From: Favolaschia claudopus
Lineage: Eukaryota; Basidiomycota; Agaricomycetes; Agaricales; Mycenaceae
Length of the DNA stretch: 64,000 nucleotides
Reading direction: 5' to 3'
Assembly: GCA_037176885.1 (NCBI GenBank)
Contig: JAWWNJ010000148.1
Location: 496,001 to 560,000, forward strand
Shown piece after piece: positions 1-11,427 of this stretch. The notes below the pieces were generated by a model, which was not told the DNA's origin, did no database searches, and was given only the letters and a program-made list of their open reading frames with translations. Every line of letters starts with the position of its first letter. The stretch's first letter is position 1. A program made the translations under genes and the position numbers.

Positions 1-282
1 AGTACATTGTATTTCTCCTCGTTCACATCGGCGGACTCGCAGTCTCGTTTTAGCGCCCAAATAAAATATAATTCATTTCGAGTATGATTTTATCGAAAGC
101 TCAAGCTCTTTGGATGCAGTATGTACTTGTGAGTGAGTTTTTGATCTCCTCTGGCATAATAGGTCTTTCAGAGCTTTGAAGAGAGCGGGGTCTTTGAGCA
201 CTCTGCGACTGCCAAATCGGGAAATCATTTTACAGAGTTGTCGAATTGCCAAAGTCCTCAAAGACCTGCGACAAAGAGCACT

Positions 283-362
283 CAGAGTGCAAAGACTTCG
301 CACCAGAGTGCAAAGACTTCGCACCAGAGTGCAAAGACCTGCTTCCAGAGTGCAAACACCCC
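283..362. repeat. 21-bp tandem repeat, about 3.8 units
   Basis: Three successive 21-base units starting CAGAGTGCAAAGAC begin at 283, 304 and 325, with a partial unit at 346. The first two are identical and the third differs near its end. The period is a multiple of three, so a small frame across it repeats a seven-residue peptide. No wider coding support is visible. Confidence 0.85.
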
Positions 363-1055
363 AGAGTAAAATGTGTAGTTTTACTGATGTGGGTCGACAC
401 ACGAACAAAGAGCGATACGTTAAGTCGACTTGGTCCAAGGGGCCTGGGAGAGACGGAAGCTGATTGACCACCTCGCGTGCCCTGTCACATTATTGAGCAG
501 TCCAGCGCTTGAAATCAGACCGGATAGCACCTTTTAACGAGTGCAATAAGGTGCGGATCGTCTTTGCGTTTTTGAGCCGCTTCTTCTAAACGTTTGAAGT
601 CATCGAATACAACATCTTGGGTCGGGTGTTCTGTGGCTCTTTGCCAGAGAGCAAAGACGGATGCCAGTGTGTGGTCAAGGGCGGGATCCATAGTTGACTT
701 CAAGCCAGGGGCTCAGCAGACGGCAGGCTTCTGTTAAGTATGTACCGGGAGATACTACTCTTCTTCGGGCCGACCCTTTGGGTGCTCAAAATTGGCTGTC
801 CCATCTTGAGAGCAGTCTTACGTGTGACATTGCTTCGGCGTCAGAAAGAAGCTCTCAATTCTCTGTGCCGACCGTCAAAACTTATGTCCGATAAGTAAGT
901 TAGGAATATTCCCCTCCTTCCATTTTAACTCGTTCCATATAAAATTTTAACACGTCTCCTGCTAACATATGCATAGATTGCATCAACAATGTACTCACCA
1001 GGCCCTGCACATAACATTGGTGAACCTGGTCACCGTTGCGTGGAAATACTTAACA
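363..1055. other. no supported gene
   Basis: Only short frames without recognisable protein features occur here. A 62-codon minus-strand frame at 515-703 has ordinary composition but no motif or neighbouring exon that I can support. Confidence 0.4.
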
Positions 1056-1440
1056 TCTATATCGGCGTTGGAGATCCGGCTTATCTCCAGCGGTAATAAG
1101 AGAGATAATGTCGGGAGCATTAAGTGAATCTCGGGAACTACCGTGGGTGACCACTGACCCCACCACGCACCGTTTCTTCATATTATTAAATGCCACGCTT
1201 GACGCAGAAGCCAGAAGGTATTCTCCGTCGGGGACCAGCAGCTGATCAGGATTCAGTACTTCCAGCAGCTCGTAGTGACTGATGATTGAACATAATTAAT
1301 GAAGAAGGTCTAAGTTAAAGTTGTCGTCTTGACCCCAACAGGCTCAGCAAACCGTGGACCACTAACCCCACCACGCAACCATGTATTTTTGTCCTGGACT
1401 CGAGCCGTGAGATAAGCCGGATCTCCAACACCGATATAGA
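1056..1440. mobile_element. short element with 32-bp inverted ends (MITE-like)
   Basis: Bases 1056-1087 and 1409-1440 are inverted copies of each other with one mismatch; the core is GGAGATCCGGCTTATCTC. The 385-bp span has no coding frame. No target duplication was seen. Parts of its interior are repeated in direct orientation outside it: the block beginning CACGCTTGACGCAGAAG at about 1194 recurs at about 1495, and a CCCCACCACGCA block at 1160 recurs at 1366. Several rounds of duplication have therefore built the locus. Confidence 0.5.
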
Positions 1441-1847
1441 CCGTTTGTGACTGTCATATTGTGTTTGAATGCAATTTGAATGTGCGTTCTACCACGCTTG
1501 ACGCAGAAGTATCCTCCGTCGGGGAGGCTGGTCCGTACGTACAGCAGCTCGACGATTGAAACGGGGTATTGAACGTAATTAATGTAGCTTCACACGTTCG
1601 ACCCACGTTTGACGTGTCGGAAAATTGGGATTTGCCTGATCAGCCGCTGACGGACTCTGACCGAGCTATCAGGGCTGATCAGGTTTTTCGGGGAGGCTGG
1701 TCAGGACCTCATCAGCTAGTCTCGTACACACGACCCTCATGACATCCCAATTTGGGAGCCCTGTCATGATTTGGGAGCCCTGTCATGAGGGTCTGGGCTG
1801 AAACCAGCCGCGGAGTCAGGCTGATTTTCCCGGTTTTAGTTGGTCTT
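1441..1847. other. repeat-derived sequence, no gene
   Basis: This stretch holds the direct-repeat block that starts at 1495 and a small doublet of TTTGGGAGCCCTGTCATGA at about 1752-1789. No coding feature was seen. Confidence 0.5.
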
Positions 1848-2058
1848 ATTTAGCTCCCTGCCTCCGGCACGGCCGACTCGCTGCGCTCGCCGGCCTCCCT
1901 CCGTTCGGTCACACAGCTTGTTGGGGCTGGCCGCCCCAAACCCCGCTGCGCTCGCTCCGCTCGCGACGTCTAGTACGATCTCAACATCTTGACATTGACC
2001 CCGTGATTTTCTGTCAAAAGTCACGCGACTGATGGCCTGGCCCTCTTTTCAAGTATAG
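1848..2058 (-). repeat. GC-rich dispersed repeat, copy 1
   Basis: About 200 bp here match 46008-46222 as a reverse complement. The block from the AGCTCCCTGCCTCC end through the TAGTACGATCTCAACATCT segment is base-identical by eye. One end carries CTATACTTGAAAAGAGGG and the interior is built of CTCGCTGCGCTCG-like steps. Frames open across it lie in repeat sequence and are not treated as genes. It resembles a SINE or other short non-coding element, but I could not place pol III A and B boxes. Confidence 0.75.
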
Positions 2059-2061
2059 ATT

Positions 2062-2260
2062 ATATCGGCACGGAGCCACTCGCTGCGCTCGCGGCGTGCC
2101 TACGGCGGTCGCACAGCTCGTCGGGGCTGCCCCCCCAAACCCCGCAGTGAATTGCTTGCCGACGGCGCGCGCGCAGGTAAGAGGGCGTGGGTAAGTTCAC
2201 GTGCTGCGCACGTGGTTTCCTGTCAAAGGCTGTGCCGTGCTCTTTTAAAGTATAGGATGC
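2062..2260. repeat. GC-rich dispersed repeat, related subtype
   Basis: A second GC-rich block follows the first directly. It begins with GGCACGGAGCCACTCGC and ends with CTGTGCCGTGCTCTTTTAAA. The same order of segments appears at 31320-31490, with an internal length difference. It has no coding value. Confidence 0.65.
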
Positions 2261-3310
2261 AATAATAGTGATGGCACGTGCAAACATTCTCACACTCGTT
2301 TTTTTTTGTCCATACAGCTCTCGGTAGGGATATTGCAGATTTATGCCAAAAACCGCTCAAAATCCCCGCCGATTATGGGTTATGACAACTATGGGTTATG
2401 ACCGGAATCTGCCTATCTCGAGCAATTAGGGGGAGTCAGAGTGACCGATTCTGAGTCGATTCTGCATCGATTCTGAATCCGATTCTCTTTCGCCGCACGA
2501 CGAGGATCACACAAAGACAAAATCGACAAATTTGGCGAAGGTGCGATCGCGAGATCAGGTGAGTTGAGGATTGGCCGCAAGACACTGGATTTTCAATAAA
2601 TCGAGGTACGAGATTGCCTATTGAAGTCTGGCTGAGAGACACTATGTAGAATGAATTTTGGATCATGTACAATTGTACAATTCATCGCAAGACGCACTTC
2701 AACCTTTACATTGTGACCCAACTCGCTATAGGGCGCCTTGAAAGGCTCCTAGAAAATGGTCTTCGAATTACCAATCAAATTGCTTGCCATAGTTCGAACT
2801 CAAATCGGACTCCATTTTTTCTCTCTAGATTGTCCTTGATGAACTAAGTTCAAAAGCGGTTCGTTATCAAATCCAGTAGTTGTAGCCTCTAAATTGTTCA
2901 ACTGGTCACGAGGCAAATTTTCAAAGTTGAGCTATTTCAATTTCTTGAAGCGTTGTAACTCCCTAGACTAGTATGATTCAAACCTATTGAAGTTGACAGT
3001 TCGCGAGGACTATCTTACTTGATTTGTGTGTGCATGGAAATTTTGGCCGGCCAGTAGATTGCATTGAACAATTTTACGCGTTTAAATCAACTGACCACAC
3101 TGGCAGTCTGGCACTTCTTGTTTACTATGTTCAGCTGTCTCATCGTAATGAAGAAAGCTAGTATCATAGTACAGTGCACTGTGGGCCGTGGTGCCTACTA
3201 GTATTTGCGGAACTGCTTCCTAAAGGTCCAGGTGCTTCGAACCGCGCGCGGCCGGTGACCACAGTATTCATCCTGACTTCGAGGTGCGCTGCGGCAGGTT
3301 TATCTCAGCA
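2261..3310. other. no supported gene
   Basis: This is AT-richer unique-looking sequence with short frames only. I saw no protein motif, splice-consistent exon chain or repeat. Confidence 0.4.
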
Positions 3311-3328
3311 TTTGGATCCGGTTTCAGA

Positions 3329-4075
3329 CTAAGACTCTTTCCAATCTCCGTAAGGATTGACCAGAAGTAAGGTGCGGTCATGAATGTATTGACGTGCCAA
3401 TTTGCACAGTGTGCGCAAGCAATGGGTTCCCTTCCCGCGTCCAACACTGGCTTGTAAGGAGGAGGCACTCCAAAAGCCGTAGGTTTTGGAACGCGGGTCG
3501 GTGTATAAATGCAAGAATGTGCGCATACCCTCGAGGCGCACCCGGACAAAAGGGTCATGCTTGGGGTCCTTATATCCCCCAGATTTTCCGCGCGATTCTC
3601 CCCGCAATGTAGCTTTCAAATCCTCGACATCTGCTTTGGCGGCGGCTATGGATGGCGCCTCGCGAAGTTTACCCGGTGCGATGAAGGCGTCATAGACGTG
3701 GGCATATGCCTCTTGAGCAGCCGGATCACTTGCGGCAGCTTTGGCGAAACCAGCATGGTCTTCCGGGGGGTTTTCCGACTGCTCCGAGAAGAGGGAATCA
3801 AGAGAATTGACAGTGATTGTCGAGCGTGAGGACCGATGGGAGATATCATCCTCATCCGGCACTTCCTATACAGTGGTGCGGTATGGTGATGATTTGAACG
3901 GGGGAGGCAACGAATACTCGTGATAGAATTGAGCTGGGGCACTGGTGGGTGTCTCGCGAGGACCGGTAGCGCGAAAGAAGCCGTATGGGTGATTATTCTC
4001 TACATCTGAGCAAGTCGTCAAGAAAACATCTTCTGTGATGGAATCTGAAGCCGGAACGATGGAAGACGCGTCCAA
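3329..4075 (-). pseudogene. N-terminal part of a DDE-type transposase gene (relic)
   Basis: The 177-residue frame at 3329-3862 contains RVRLEGMRTFLHLYTD, then WSASSLQASVGRGKG, then RQYIHDRTLLLVNPYG. I recall this order from the N-terminal half of a large basidiomycete family that continues into a DDE endonuclease domain. The frame stops right after the NPYGDW motif, and no catalytic half follows on this strand. A likely upstream piece lies at 3866-4075 and ends in an SLPPPFKSSP segment. The gene is therefore truncated at its 3' end. The family link is from memory of the motif order and has not been searched. Confidence 0.55.
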
Positions 4076-4818
4076 TGATGAGGCCGAAGGGTTAAGCTAA
4101 GTATTTGCCGGTCAGTGTCGCGTCGACGCGAGATGTGTGGAGACACACATTTTCCTTGTCCGGACTGTCACTACGCGTCTTGCGTTTTTTTCCGTGGAGA
4201 CAGCTGCTTAATCTTGTGTGCTGCACGCTTCAGAAAGTTTGCAGCGCGATCCCGAAGGTGTTTCGGCTTCGCAGGCATCGCGAAGCCGTTCTCGACGCGT
4301 CGAGGCGGTAGAAAAGCGCGTTTTTGGGACCAAATCCACATCTAGTCAATTTTGGGGCATGATATTATTATTTCCTCGGTTTCTACCTAATGCTGACTAC
4401 TTTGCCTTCAAATTCATGGAGCCGATTAGCTCGAACACGCGCCGTTAATATCTGACGCGCTTTTCTTTCGGAATTGCCCATATTTGGACGGCTGTCACGC
4501 TGATCATGTGACGTTCACAGCGTTTGTATGTCCCCTACTTATTAACTTACTTAGCTTCCAACCCATTTTTTTTGAATGTAGAAATGAGTTTTTCAGCGAT
4601 TGGAGCCATTTTGGAAATTTGGGACGAGAGCGAAATTTGCCGCTTATGTAATGCTCCCACACACTATACCGTGGACATTGGCTGCAGTGCGCAACATCTT
4701 GGGGCATCATACAACGGTGACTAGAGAAATCTCATCCTATCTCCAGTTATGATTACATAATGACCAAAAAAATTTCGACCTCAAAATCGTCTGACGCCTA
4801 CCTAAGTAGCTTTACTGT

Positions 4819-5304
4819 AGTATTTCGGTCAATTCATATGTCACGCGTCACAGGGCCGATTTTTTACGAAAATTTTTGTCGTGTCACCGAGGGCGTTTAC
4901 GAACCGGTCCAAAATGTCACAAATTCAAAGAAAATGGTCAAAAAATTGGATTTTTCTTCAACACACCAGTTTTTGTTCCCCAACAGCGCTCCTACTCCTT
5001 ATTTGATGTTTGAAGCCTCGCTGAGTTCCCTTTCACATTATTTAACCCTTCATCAGCTCTTTTCTGCAGGGAAAATCATCCCAAATGATTGTATTTTGTT
5101 CAATTCCAACAAATTTTGGTTTCGGGACTTGGTTGGCTTCAGAATCCCCTGGATCGTTGTAGGAATGTTCAGGAAGCTCCAAGCTCGCGTCCGGAGATTT
5201 ACGAATATTTTTTGGGTGTCACGGTCGGTCCGGACCATTTATGAATCTCATTTTCCGTTTTCAGGTGTCACACGTCACAAGCCAGGAGAATTGACCGAAA
5301 TACT
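4819..5304. repeat. repeat element with 17-bp inverted ends
   Basis: AGTATTTCGGTCAATTC at 4819-4835 is repeated in inverse at 5288-5304. The left end continues into ATATGTCACGCGTCA. A 22-bp block at 4829-4850 is an exact reverse complement of 20823-20844, and similarity extends inward for more than 100 bp. The 200-codon frame crossing it is explained by this non-coding homology. Together with 5998-6428 it may be one larger element split by the insertion at 5370. Confidence 0.6.
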
Positions 5305-5350
5305 GAAACTAGATTGTAAATTGTGTAAATTCCGGACTTTGCCGAAGCTT

Positions 5351-5364
5351 GATCACCGGTGATC
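5351..5364. repeat. 14-bp palindrome
   Basis: GATCACCGGTGATC is a perfect palindrome lying just left of the hAT-like insertion. It may be a remnant of an element end or chance. Confidence 0.4.
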
Positions 5365-5369
5365 GAGAT

Positions 5370-5974
5370 TAGTGTTGCCGCGGCTCGGCTTCGGCTAGCT
5401 CGGCTCGGCTTTTGATGGCTCTAGAGCCATCACCGCAAAAAGCCGAGCCGAGCTATTTTTGACGGCTGGCTTACGTGGCTTGCGGCTCACCCACGGCTCA
5501 GCAACGGCTCAGCAAGCTTTTCACATAGCTGCGATTTAAGCACTGTATATGGACTGCACAACATAGGAATAGCATATAGACACCTTTTCTAGTCTTTTGA
5601 GAATACTCGCAGGCTATCTTGACGCTGTCGACACCTGCGAGCCACGTTACTCGCTAAATCTTGATTAAATTTATTTTTAAACACATTTTCTCATGGTGGC
5701 GGAAAGCGCTACAAATGACAACCCAGACATGAAGTCTGGAGGTGCAAGGCATTGGGGGATGGTAGATGTGTATTTAAGCAGTGTTTGTATCCATTGGGCA
5801 ACGACACCGGAGCCTGAACAAAATTGTGCTCGAGCTGCGGCTGAGCCGGGCTCAAGCCGGCTCGAGCCTGAGCCAAGCCACGTGAAGCCGCCCTGGCAAC
5901 GGCTGGCTCAGCTCAGCTTAAAATAGCTCAGCTCAGTCGGCTAGCCGGAGCCGAGCCGAGCCGCGGCAACACTA
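5370..5974. mobile_element. non-autonomous hAT-like MITE, 605 bp, exact 8-bp TSD
   Basis: The ends are inverted repeats starting TAGTGTTGCCGCGG and are identical for the first 21 bases. The flanks are exact 8-bp direct repeats ATCGAGAT at 5362-5369 and 5975-5982. An 8-bp duplication with ends of this type is the hAT signature. The interior has subterminal GGCTCGGCT/AGCCGAGCC motifs and an AT-rich core. It contains no transposase, so it would have to be mobilised in trans. It sits inside older repeat sequence, so it is the younger of the two. Confidence 0.9.
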
Positions 5975-5997
5975 ATCGAGATAAGCGAACCACCGGA

Positions 5998-6428
5998 TCT
6001 ATGGTGCGCGTCACTTAGTCACCGCTTCTCTTGCACTACTGCCAAATCGGCCGGAGGCCGAGATTTTTTCAAATACCCTACTTGAGCGTGGATCTCGATA
6101 CAGTTTGGGTGCTTTTCAAGTGAACTTTTGACATACCTAGAGCCTCTTCTCGGGTGTATGGAACACTACCATAGATACCAGGTCTCTGACCGCACAATGT
6201 TGAGCCTTGTGGAGACACCAAATGCCGGAATTGGCCTGTACTGCCAAATTGGGTGCGGTGAAAAGTTATAAGTCCTTCAAATATTTAGATTTGGGAAATC
6301 TGTCTTGCGAGGTTGTTCCTCTGTTGAAAAGGAGTCGATTGGCAAGAGGAATAAAAAATGGGATAAAAACTGTGGTCACAGACGGCCTTGTCATCGAGAG
6401 GCGGTGGCTAAGTGACGCGCACCATAGA
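5998..6428. repeat. repeat element with 28-bp inverted ends
   Basis: Bases 5998-6025 and 6401-6428 are inverted copies with one mismatch; the core is TATGGTGCGCGTCACTTAG. TA dinucleotides lie at both tips, which would fit a Tc1/mariner-type 2-bp duplication. The same terminus, with a two-base change, begins the repeat at 20166. No protein is encoded. Confidence 0.65.
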
Positions 6429-8473
6429 CCCAAATGAGGAAATTAAATTCAACCAATGTTCAACTTGCTCGTTGGTGAGCGTTGTCGAATCACAGAAGCC
6501 TAAGGGCATCAAGACTATTCAGGAGCCATCTTATAGAGTCATAGGAAGGAGAATTCCACCCATATTGGGCTCGGCTCGACGAAAGAATGAATAAAATGTG
6601 TCCCTTCAACTCTGCCGTGACCTTTGCTTATTTCGCGCTACTGTACGACTGCTCGCAGGCCCAACCGTCAGATTCTACATTCTTTATTGTATGCCAATCC
6701 TGGGGTGTCCATCTCCGTCTTTCTCTGGCTAATACCGTGGCAAAACATCAATGTATTCAAATCATCGACTTCGATACAAGGTGCGTAGGTCTATACCATA
6801 GGTAACATATACATCAGTTCTGTCGATTGCAGACTAACCAGGAGTTGCTCCTAGATCCGCTTGTCTTTATCAAGATAGCGACGAAATCAGAGCTATAAGT
6901 ATGGCATGTTTCATGTTTATGGTGCTTTGCATCATACTAATTCTAGCTTACCTTGCAACCATACAAAGACCTTGCGAGCAACCCACAGCTCGGAGTACGC
7001 TGTAAGACCAGCGCATGGCGTTGAACGAGCAGCCTGCTCAACAATAGGGCAGGATGGCGATCATATTCTTATGCCAAGCGATGCTAATCTTGTGTTAAAT
7101 TATTTTGAGCGCCGAGAGCGGTGAATTGAATCAATGAAGGTGTAGCGCACCACAAGGGAGTCTTTCTCAGTTGCCGATAAGCCTGCGATGCCGCAGTAGC
7201 AAGAAGGAGATCCGGATGAGCATAGAACATACCTGGAGGTGATGATTGTGCTGCATCGCCAGCCCAGCATATGCAGGCGTTTAAATCGGCTAAATTCGAT
7301 ACTCAAAGGAACAAGAGCGTCAAAGTTTGCACTCCCACACAGCTGCAGGACTTATCAAACATTACTTCGAGATGAAACCAACTTCCCCGATCGAGCGGTT
7401 CATTTTCGCGGCGGAAATTTTGCGTACACTTCTCCGAAGGCTCTAACAGAAGGACAGCATGCTAAAAACCCGTCTTAACGAGTAAGGACGCGTAAGATGT
7501 GATATATACATGAGGAAAAGCATTATTTGAGGGAAACAATTGCCCCACACAAAAGTATTATTGAAGTTTACAGCTCGCGCTTAACCAGAGCACTCCACAT
7601 GCCTCAACCCCTCAATAGGCCTCAATTTTGGCTGCTTTGTATAGCGCTCCACAGCCTAGCGACCCATAATCACATATTATTTTCCGCAAGCATGTTCATT
7701 GAATTGATTTGAACCGGTAAATTAATCCTCAAGCCTGGGTTGACGTGTTTTTGAGCATATATGCATCTCGAAGCCCATATAGTTCAAAACAACGCGTGAA
7801 ACGCGTCCCAAAATGCGTTAAAACGCGCGGCGCTGACGCCGCCAGAGAGTCACGTGGCTGTAAATCCTGTAAATTGATCCACGATAAGAACTTATGGGCT
7901 CTTATCTCACTTATTGCAGGGGATTTGACCGAATCTCTTCGCCCAACAGTCATTTGGCGCCACCTCCCTCGCCAAATTCATCCAAGCATACCTCTATACG
8001 CATTCGTGACCTTCCGAACCCTTCCAGATTTTTCCCGCCCGCGGAAGGAGTCGCCGGAATGAGCTCAACAGCGATCAAACATAGATTGGCCTTGTTTGGA
8101 TCGAACCAGCAACTGATCTTCTTTATGCCACCACTCGCTCGGCGCTCTCGAGGTTTACTCCGAAACTCCTCCCTGAACTTCGCTCTCAACTTGAAGAACC
8201 GTCACTGGGATGGCTGCATGGCTAAATCGCGACTCCAGATATGTGACAGGACTTTTTCCGGATGCGGCCATCGGTCCACATTGGGCATCTGGGCGACGCG
8301 ATTGAACGTGTTTCTTTGCTTCTGAAACCAACAAGCATGTCGTTGGAAGGAAATGGGTAGTTGTGATCACGAAATGTCAGCCAGTACTAAGTAGATGACC
8401 CGAGGCGCGTTTTGGTTCTATATTCCTACTGTTCACAATTGAGGCTTCCGTCGCAAGCTACCGACGACCTTGA
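6429..8473 (+). other. no firm gene; possible 5' exons of the downstream gene
   Basis: Only short frames occur. On the plus strand near 8265-8356 a readable stretch ends in ...TSMSLEGNG before a GTAGTT donor-like site, with TACTAAG about 30 bases later. This could be an upstream exon of the gene starting at about 8474. I could not connect the phases with confidence. Confidence 0.3.
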
Positions 8474-10351
8474 GGGTCAAGGAACCCTCAGCCACTTCCC
8501 CCAGTGTCGACAGCGCTGCTTGAGTCACTCACGCGTACCGCGTTCAATCTGCGTCAACTACTTGCCGACTGGCATGTATCTCTCTCCAATCGGTCGCATA
8601 TCAAATCATATATTAAGCAGGCAATTGAAGAACATTGCCCTTTCGGAACTGGCTGGGTAGGTAAGACTTTTGATGTTCTTTCGGCGCCTTGATCAATTAG
8701 TTCCAATGCAGGTGTCGTAAACCTCAAAGCTCATCAAGACGCTCACGTAGCCCCCGCTGAACGCTACATTCGGCGCATAATTGCGCTCCCGGCTACGGCC
8801 GTAGTTCGACATGAGGAAGATGATCCTGATTCCACCACTGATCAGAAGGACGACATGATTCGTATAATCATTTGTATGGCTGTTGAAGCAAGTGAACGTT
8901 TGCTTTCGGCGGGACGGTATTTGCACAGTGATATTGCGTTCCGGCGGATTGTGGGATTCTTGGAGTTTGAACTCGCTTGCCTTGATCGAGACGCGAACAC
9001 CAGTGCGTGAACATTCGTTCATTCATTGATCTCTTTTTCATACTAATGATATGCTGCTTTAGGCTTGATATTTTGTCGGGTTTATATCAATCGACAGAGT
9101 GCTGTTGCACATCAACGTGTTTTTGAAGAAATAGAACTGATCGTTAAAGAAGCCACCGGGAAGACCTTGAAATGGAGACATCTTCATGCGTCGAGGGCCG
9201 AGGCCCCAAATGAATACGGAAGTCTGATTTTATCGTGGACTGCCGACCAACACCGTGGGCAGGCGAAAGGTATGGATTATCATACAAGGTGGAACCGAGA
9301 CTCACTGAATACTTAATTCGATGCAAGGCCTGGGATTGCATCTTCAGAAACTCGCCTCAAATATGGAGCCCAAGCTCGACCTTCATGAACCGCATCGCAC
9401 CATTCAAGACCTCAATCCATACGACCACCTTCGCCGGCTGTACCGTGTTTGCACAGTACACAACTCCCGAAACATCAACAAATGTCCAGTTTCTGAGGAC
9501 ATACGATGGCTGATGCGGAGTCTTGTATGCATTGAGCATGAAGATTGGGACGGGGCAGTACTCGAGATCCGAGAAAAGGGAGGCAAAGCCGGAAACGGTC
9601 AGTCTGCGTCAATTAACTTCCCTTCCAGTTTACACGAATTTCAACAGACTGGGTGAACGATAAGGAATCAACCAAATTTTTCTACCCAGGAATTTGTTGG
9701 GAAAAGAGCTTTATCCCGCTCGATGTTTGGAATGCAGGAGATCCAAACTCGAATCTCATCGAATCCGTACATCGAGATGTCAACAGGGAAGGGGTCCACT
9801 GCACCTTACTTGGCGGCTTGAAGAAGGGTCAGCTGTTCGATGCGGTGAAAATGAAGACTTTGAAGGTCCGTAACATATGTCAAACTCTGATAGCATTTTG
9901 TAAACCTAACATGCGCATGAACTATAGACTCTTGAAAACTACGGTATCACACCATCCTTCAAAACAGGGCATCGAAGCGAAAATGCATACCATAATCTCA
10001 AACGGAAGTGTGAGTTTACTGCCAAGTACTTACTTCTTTTGAACTCAGCATTGAATTGTCCTCTCAGCAAACTCCCAGCATCGCGTTCTCGCCAGTGAGG
10101 ATCAAAAAATCGAACGACACAACGAGAAAATATTGAAATCATTGGACACACTGGTGAAGGCCGAAAAAGCTGTATTGGCGAAAGAGCAAGAGTTGGCGCA
10201 AGAGACCCGCCCCGAAAAGCGCCAGAAACTCGAAGACGAGCTGTCGAGGAAGCGTAAGACACAAGAACGAGCCAACAGCACACTAGAGAAACAAAAAATC
10301 GAGAGAGCCGTCGTTGAACGCGGGATCTGGGAAGGTCAAACTATCGGGTGA
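8474..10351 (+). CDS. multi-exon gene of a basidiomycete transposase-associated family
   Basis: Seven exons chain in consistent phase: about 8474-8660, 8712-9002, 9063-9269, 9328-9597, 9648-9865, 9928-10009 and 10068-10351. Every intron is 50-62 nt, starts GT and ends AG; the one at 9003-9062 contains TACTAAT. The spliced protein has about 510 residues with no internal stop. It carries CTVHNSRNINKC, then PGICWEKSFIPLDVWNAGD, then ESVHRDVNREGVHCTLLGG. A charged, probably coiled-coil tail (EKAVLAKEQELAQET region) ends it. I recall this order from an abundant, uncharacterised family of mushroom genomes that is probably transposon-related; a MULE-like role is possible. The true start lies upstream: an in-frame TGA at 8471-8473 means the first exon here must begin at a splice acceptor. 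Confidence 0.7.
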
Positions 10352-11427
10352 TATTATTGCGCAGTAGTACATGTAGCGTCTGTCGCGCACCTCAATACAG
10401 TTCTGCTGCATCATACAAGTACACATGAAAGAGAAAACATTGACCGAAATAAATTGTTTACACACGGGATGAGAGTACAAAAAAATTGTGGCGGCGTGAA
10501 CGAAGAAACAGGCCATTGCCATGCGTACGGGTTACAAAGCGAGCATATGTATATGTTTTAAATATGCGAGCACAAGTAACAAAGGAAGAAAATAAGAAAA
10601 ACATGTACTTATCGCCGCTTTGAATGTGTATTGTCATCCGCTCTTGTCTTGACCAGTCTCCATGTGCACGCACGGGCACCGATTGCGCATGTTGAGAACT
10701 TTCCGTTGAAGGTAGGCCAGTGGGGGTGTTGGGTGTAGACACTCTTGCGTAGAGGGATGGAGGAGAGAGATGTGTTTAGCCATTGCCTAGCGGAGAACAC
10801 ATGCAAATCTCGAAACTCACCTCTCTCATTCCTTGCAAAAGAGCAGCTGCAACAGACCACTCCACGAGTCCTGCGCGATCTTCGTTGTGCACGAGTAATG
10901 CCGCAAGTTGCTGGCGATGAGTACGCGGGTGGTGGTAGCAGTGCAGTTAGGGGAAAAGCCAGGAGCGGCAGCTGAGTACAAGCATGAATGGGTGGGTGAA
11001 GCTTATGCGGCCGATTGAGAGGGTGGGTCCACCAATAAGGGCGGCAGCGCCGCAGCGGCGAGCAAGCAGAGGTAAGCGCAAGGTAAGCGCTGTTTGCGAG
11101 GAAACAGCGGGTCGTTGATTTCAAACACACAACGACGAGGGCCCCAGTATAGAGACCTGGGAGAGAGCGTGGGGAGGTTGAGCACAGTCGTTGGCATCGG
11201 TGGCGGCGTCCCCAGCAGCGGCGGTGAGCAGGCAATCGGTGAGCGCACTGATCGCTAGCAGCCCGCAGTGGTCGGAGATAATCGGGTCTGCTTCTCCGCT
11301 TCTCTTCGCTGTCTAGGCTGTTCTTTGATCGCATCACAACTAGACTAATGCACTATGTACTCGAGTGTCGCCAGCAACGCATCGCTGTCAGAGTCTCACC
11401 AGACAGCGACCTCTAGAGAGCAGGACG
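10352..11427. other. intergenic region upstream of the F-box gene
   Basis: No gene is supported. A long minus-strand frame at 10609-11337 is rich in Arg, Ser and Pro and has no domain. It is best explained as an open frame in GC-rich 5' sequence. Confidence 0.45.

Noticed and set aside
4760..5362. 200-codon plus-strand frame similar to a minus frame at 20185-20835
   Set aside because: The similarity is between two copies of one non-coding repeat; it continues outside the frames and the codons show no conserved motif.
10609..11337. 242-codon minus-strand frame upstream of the F-box gene
   Set aside because: Arg/Ser/Pro/Leu-rich composition with no domain, lying in GC-rich sequence. It looks like a chance open frame.
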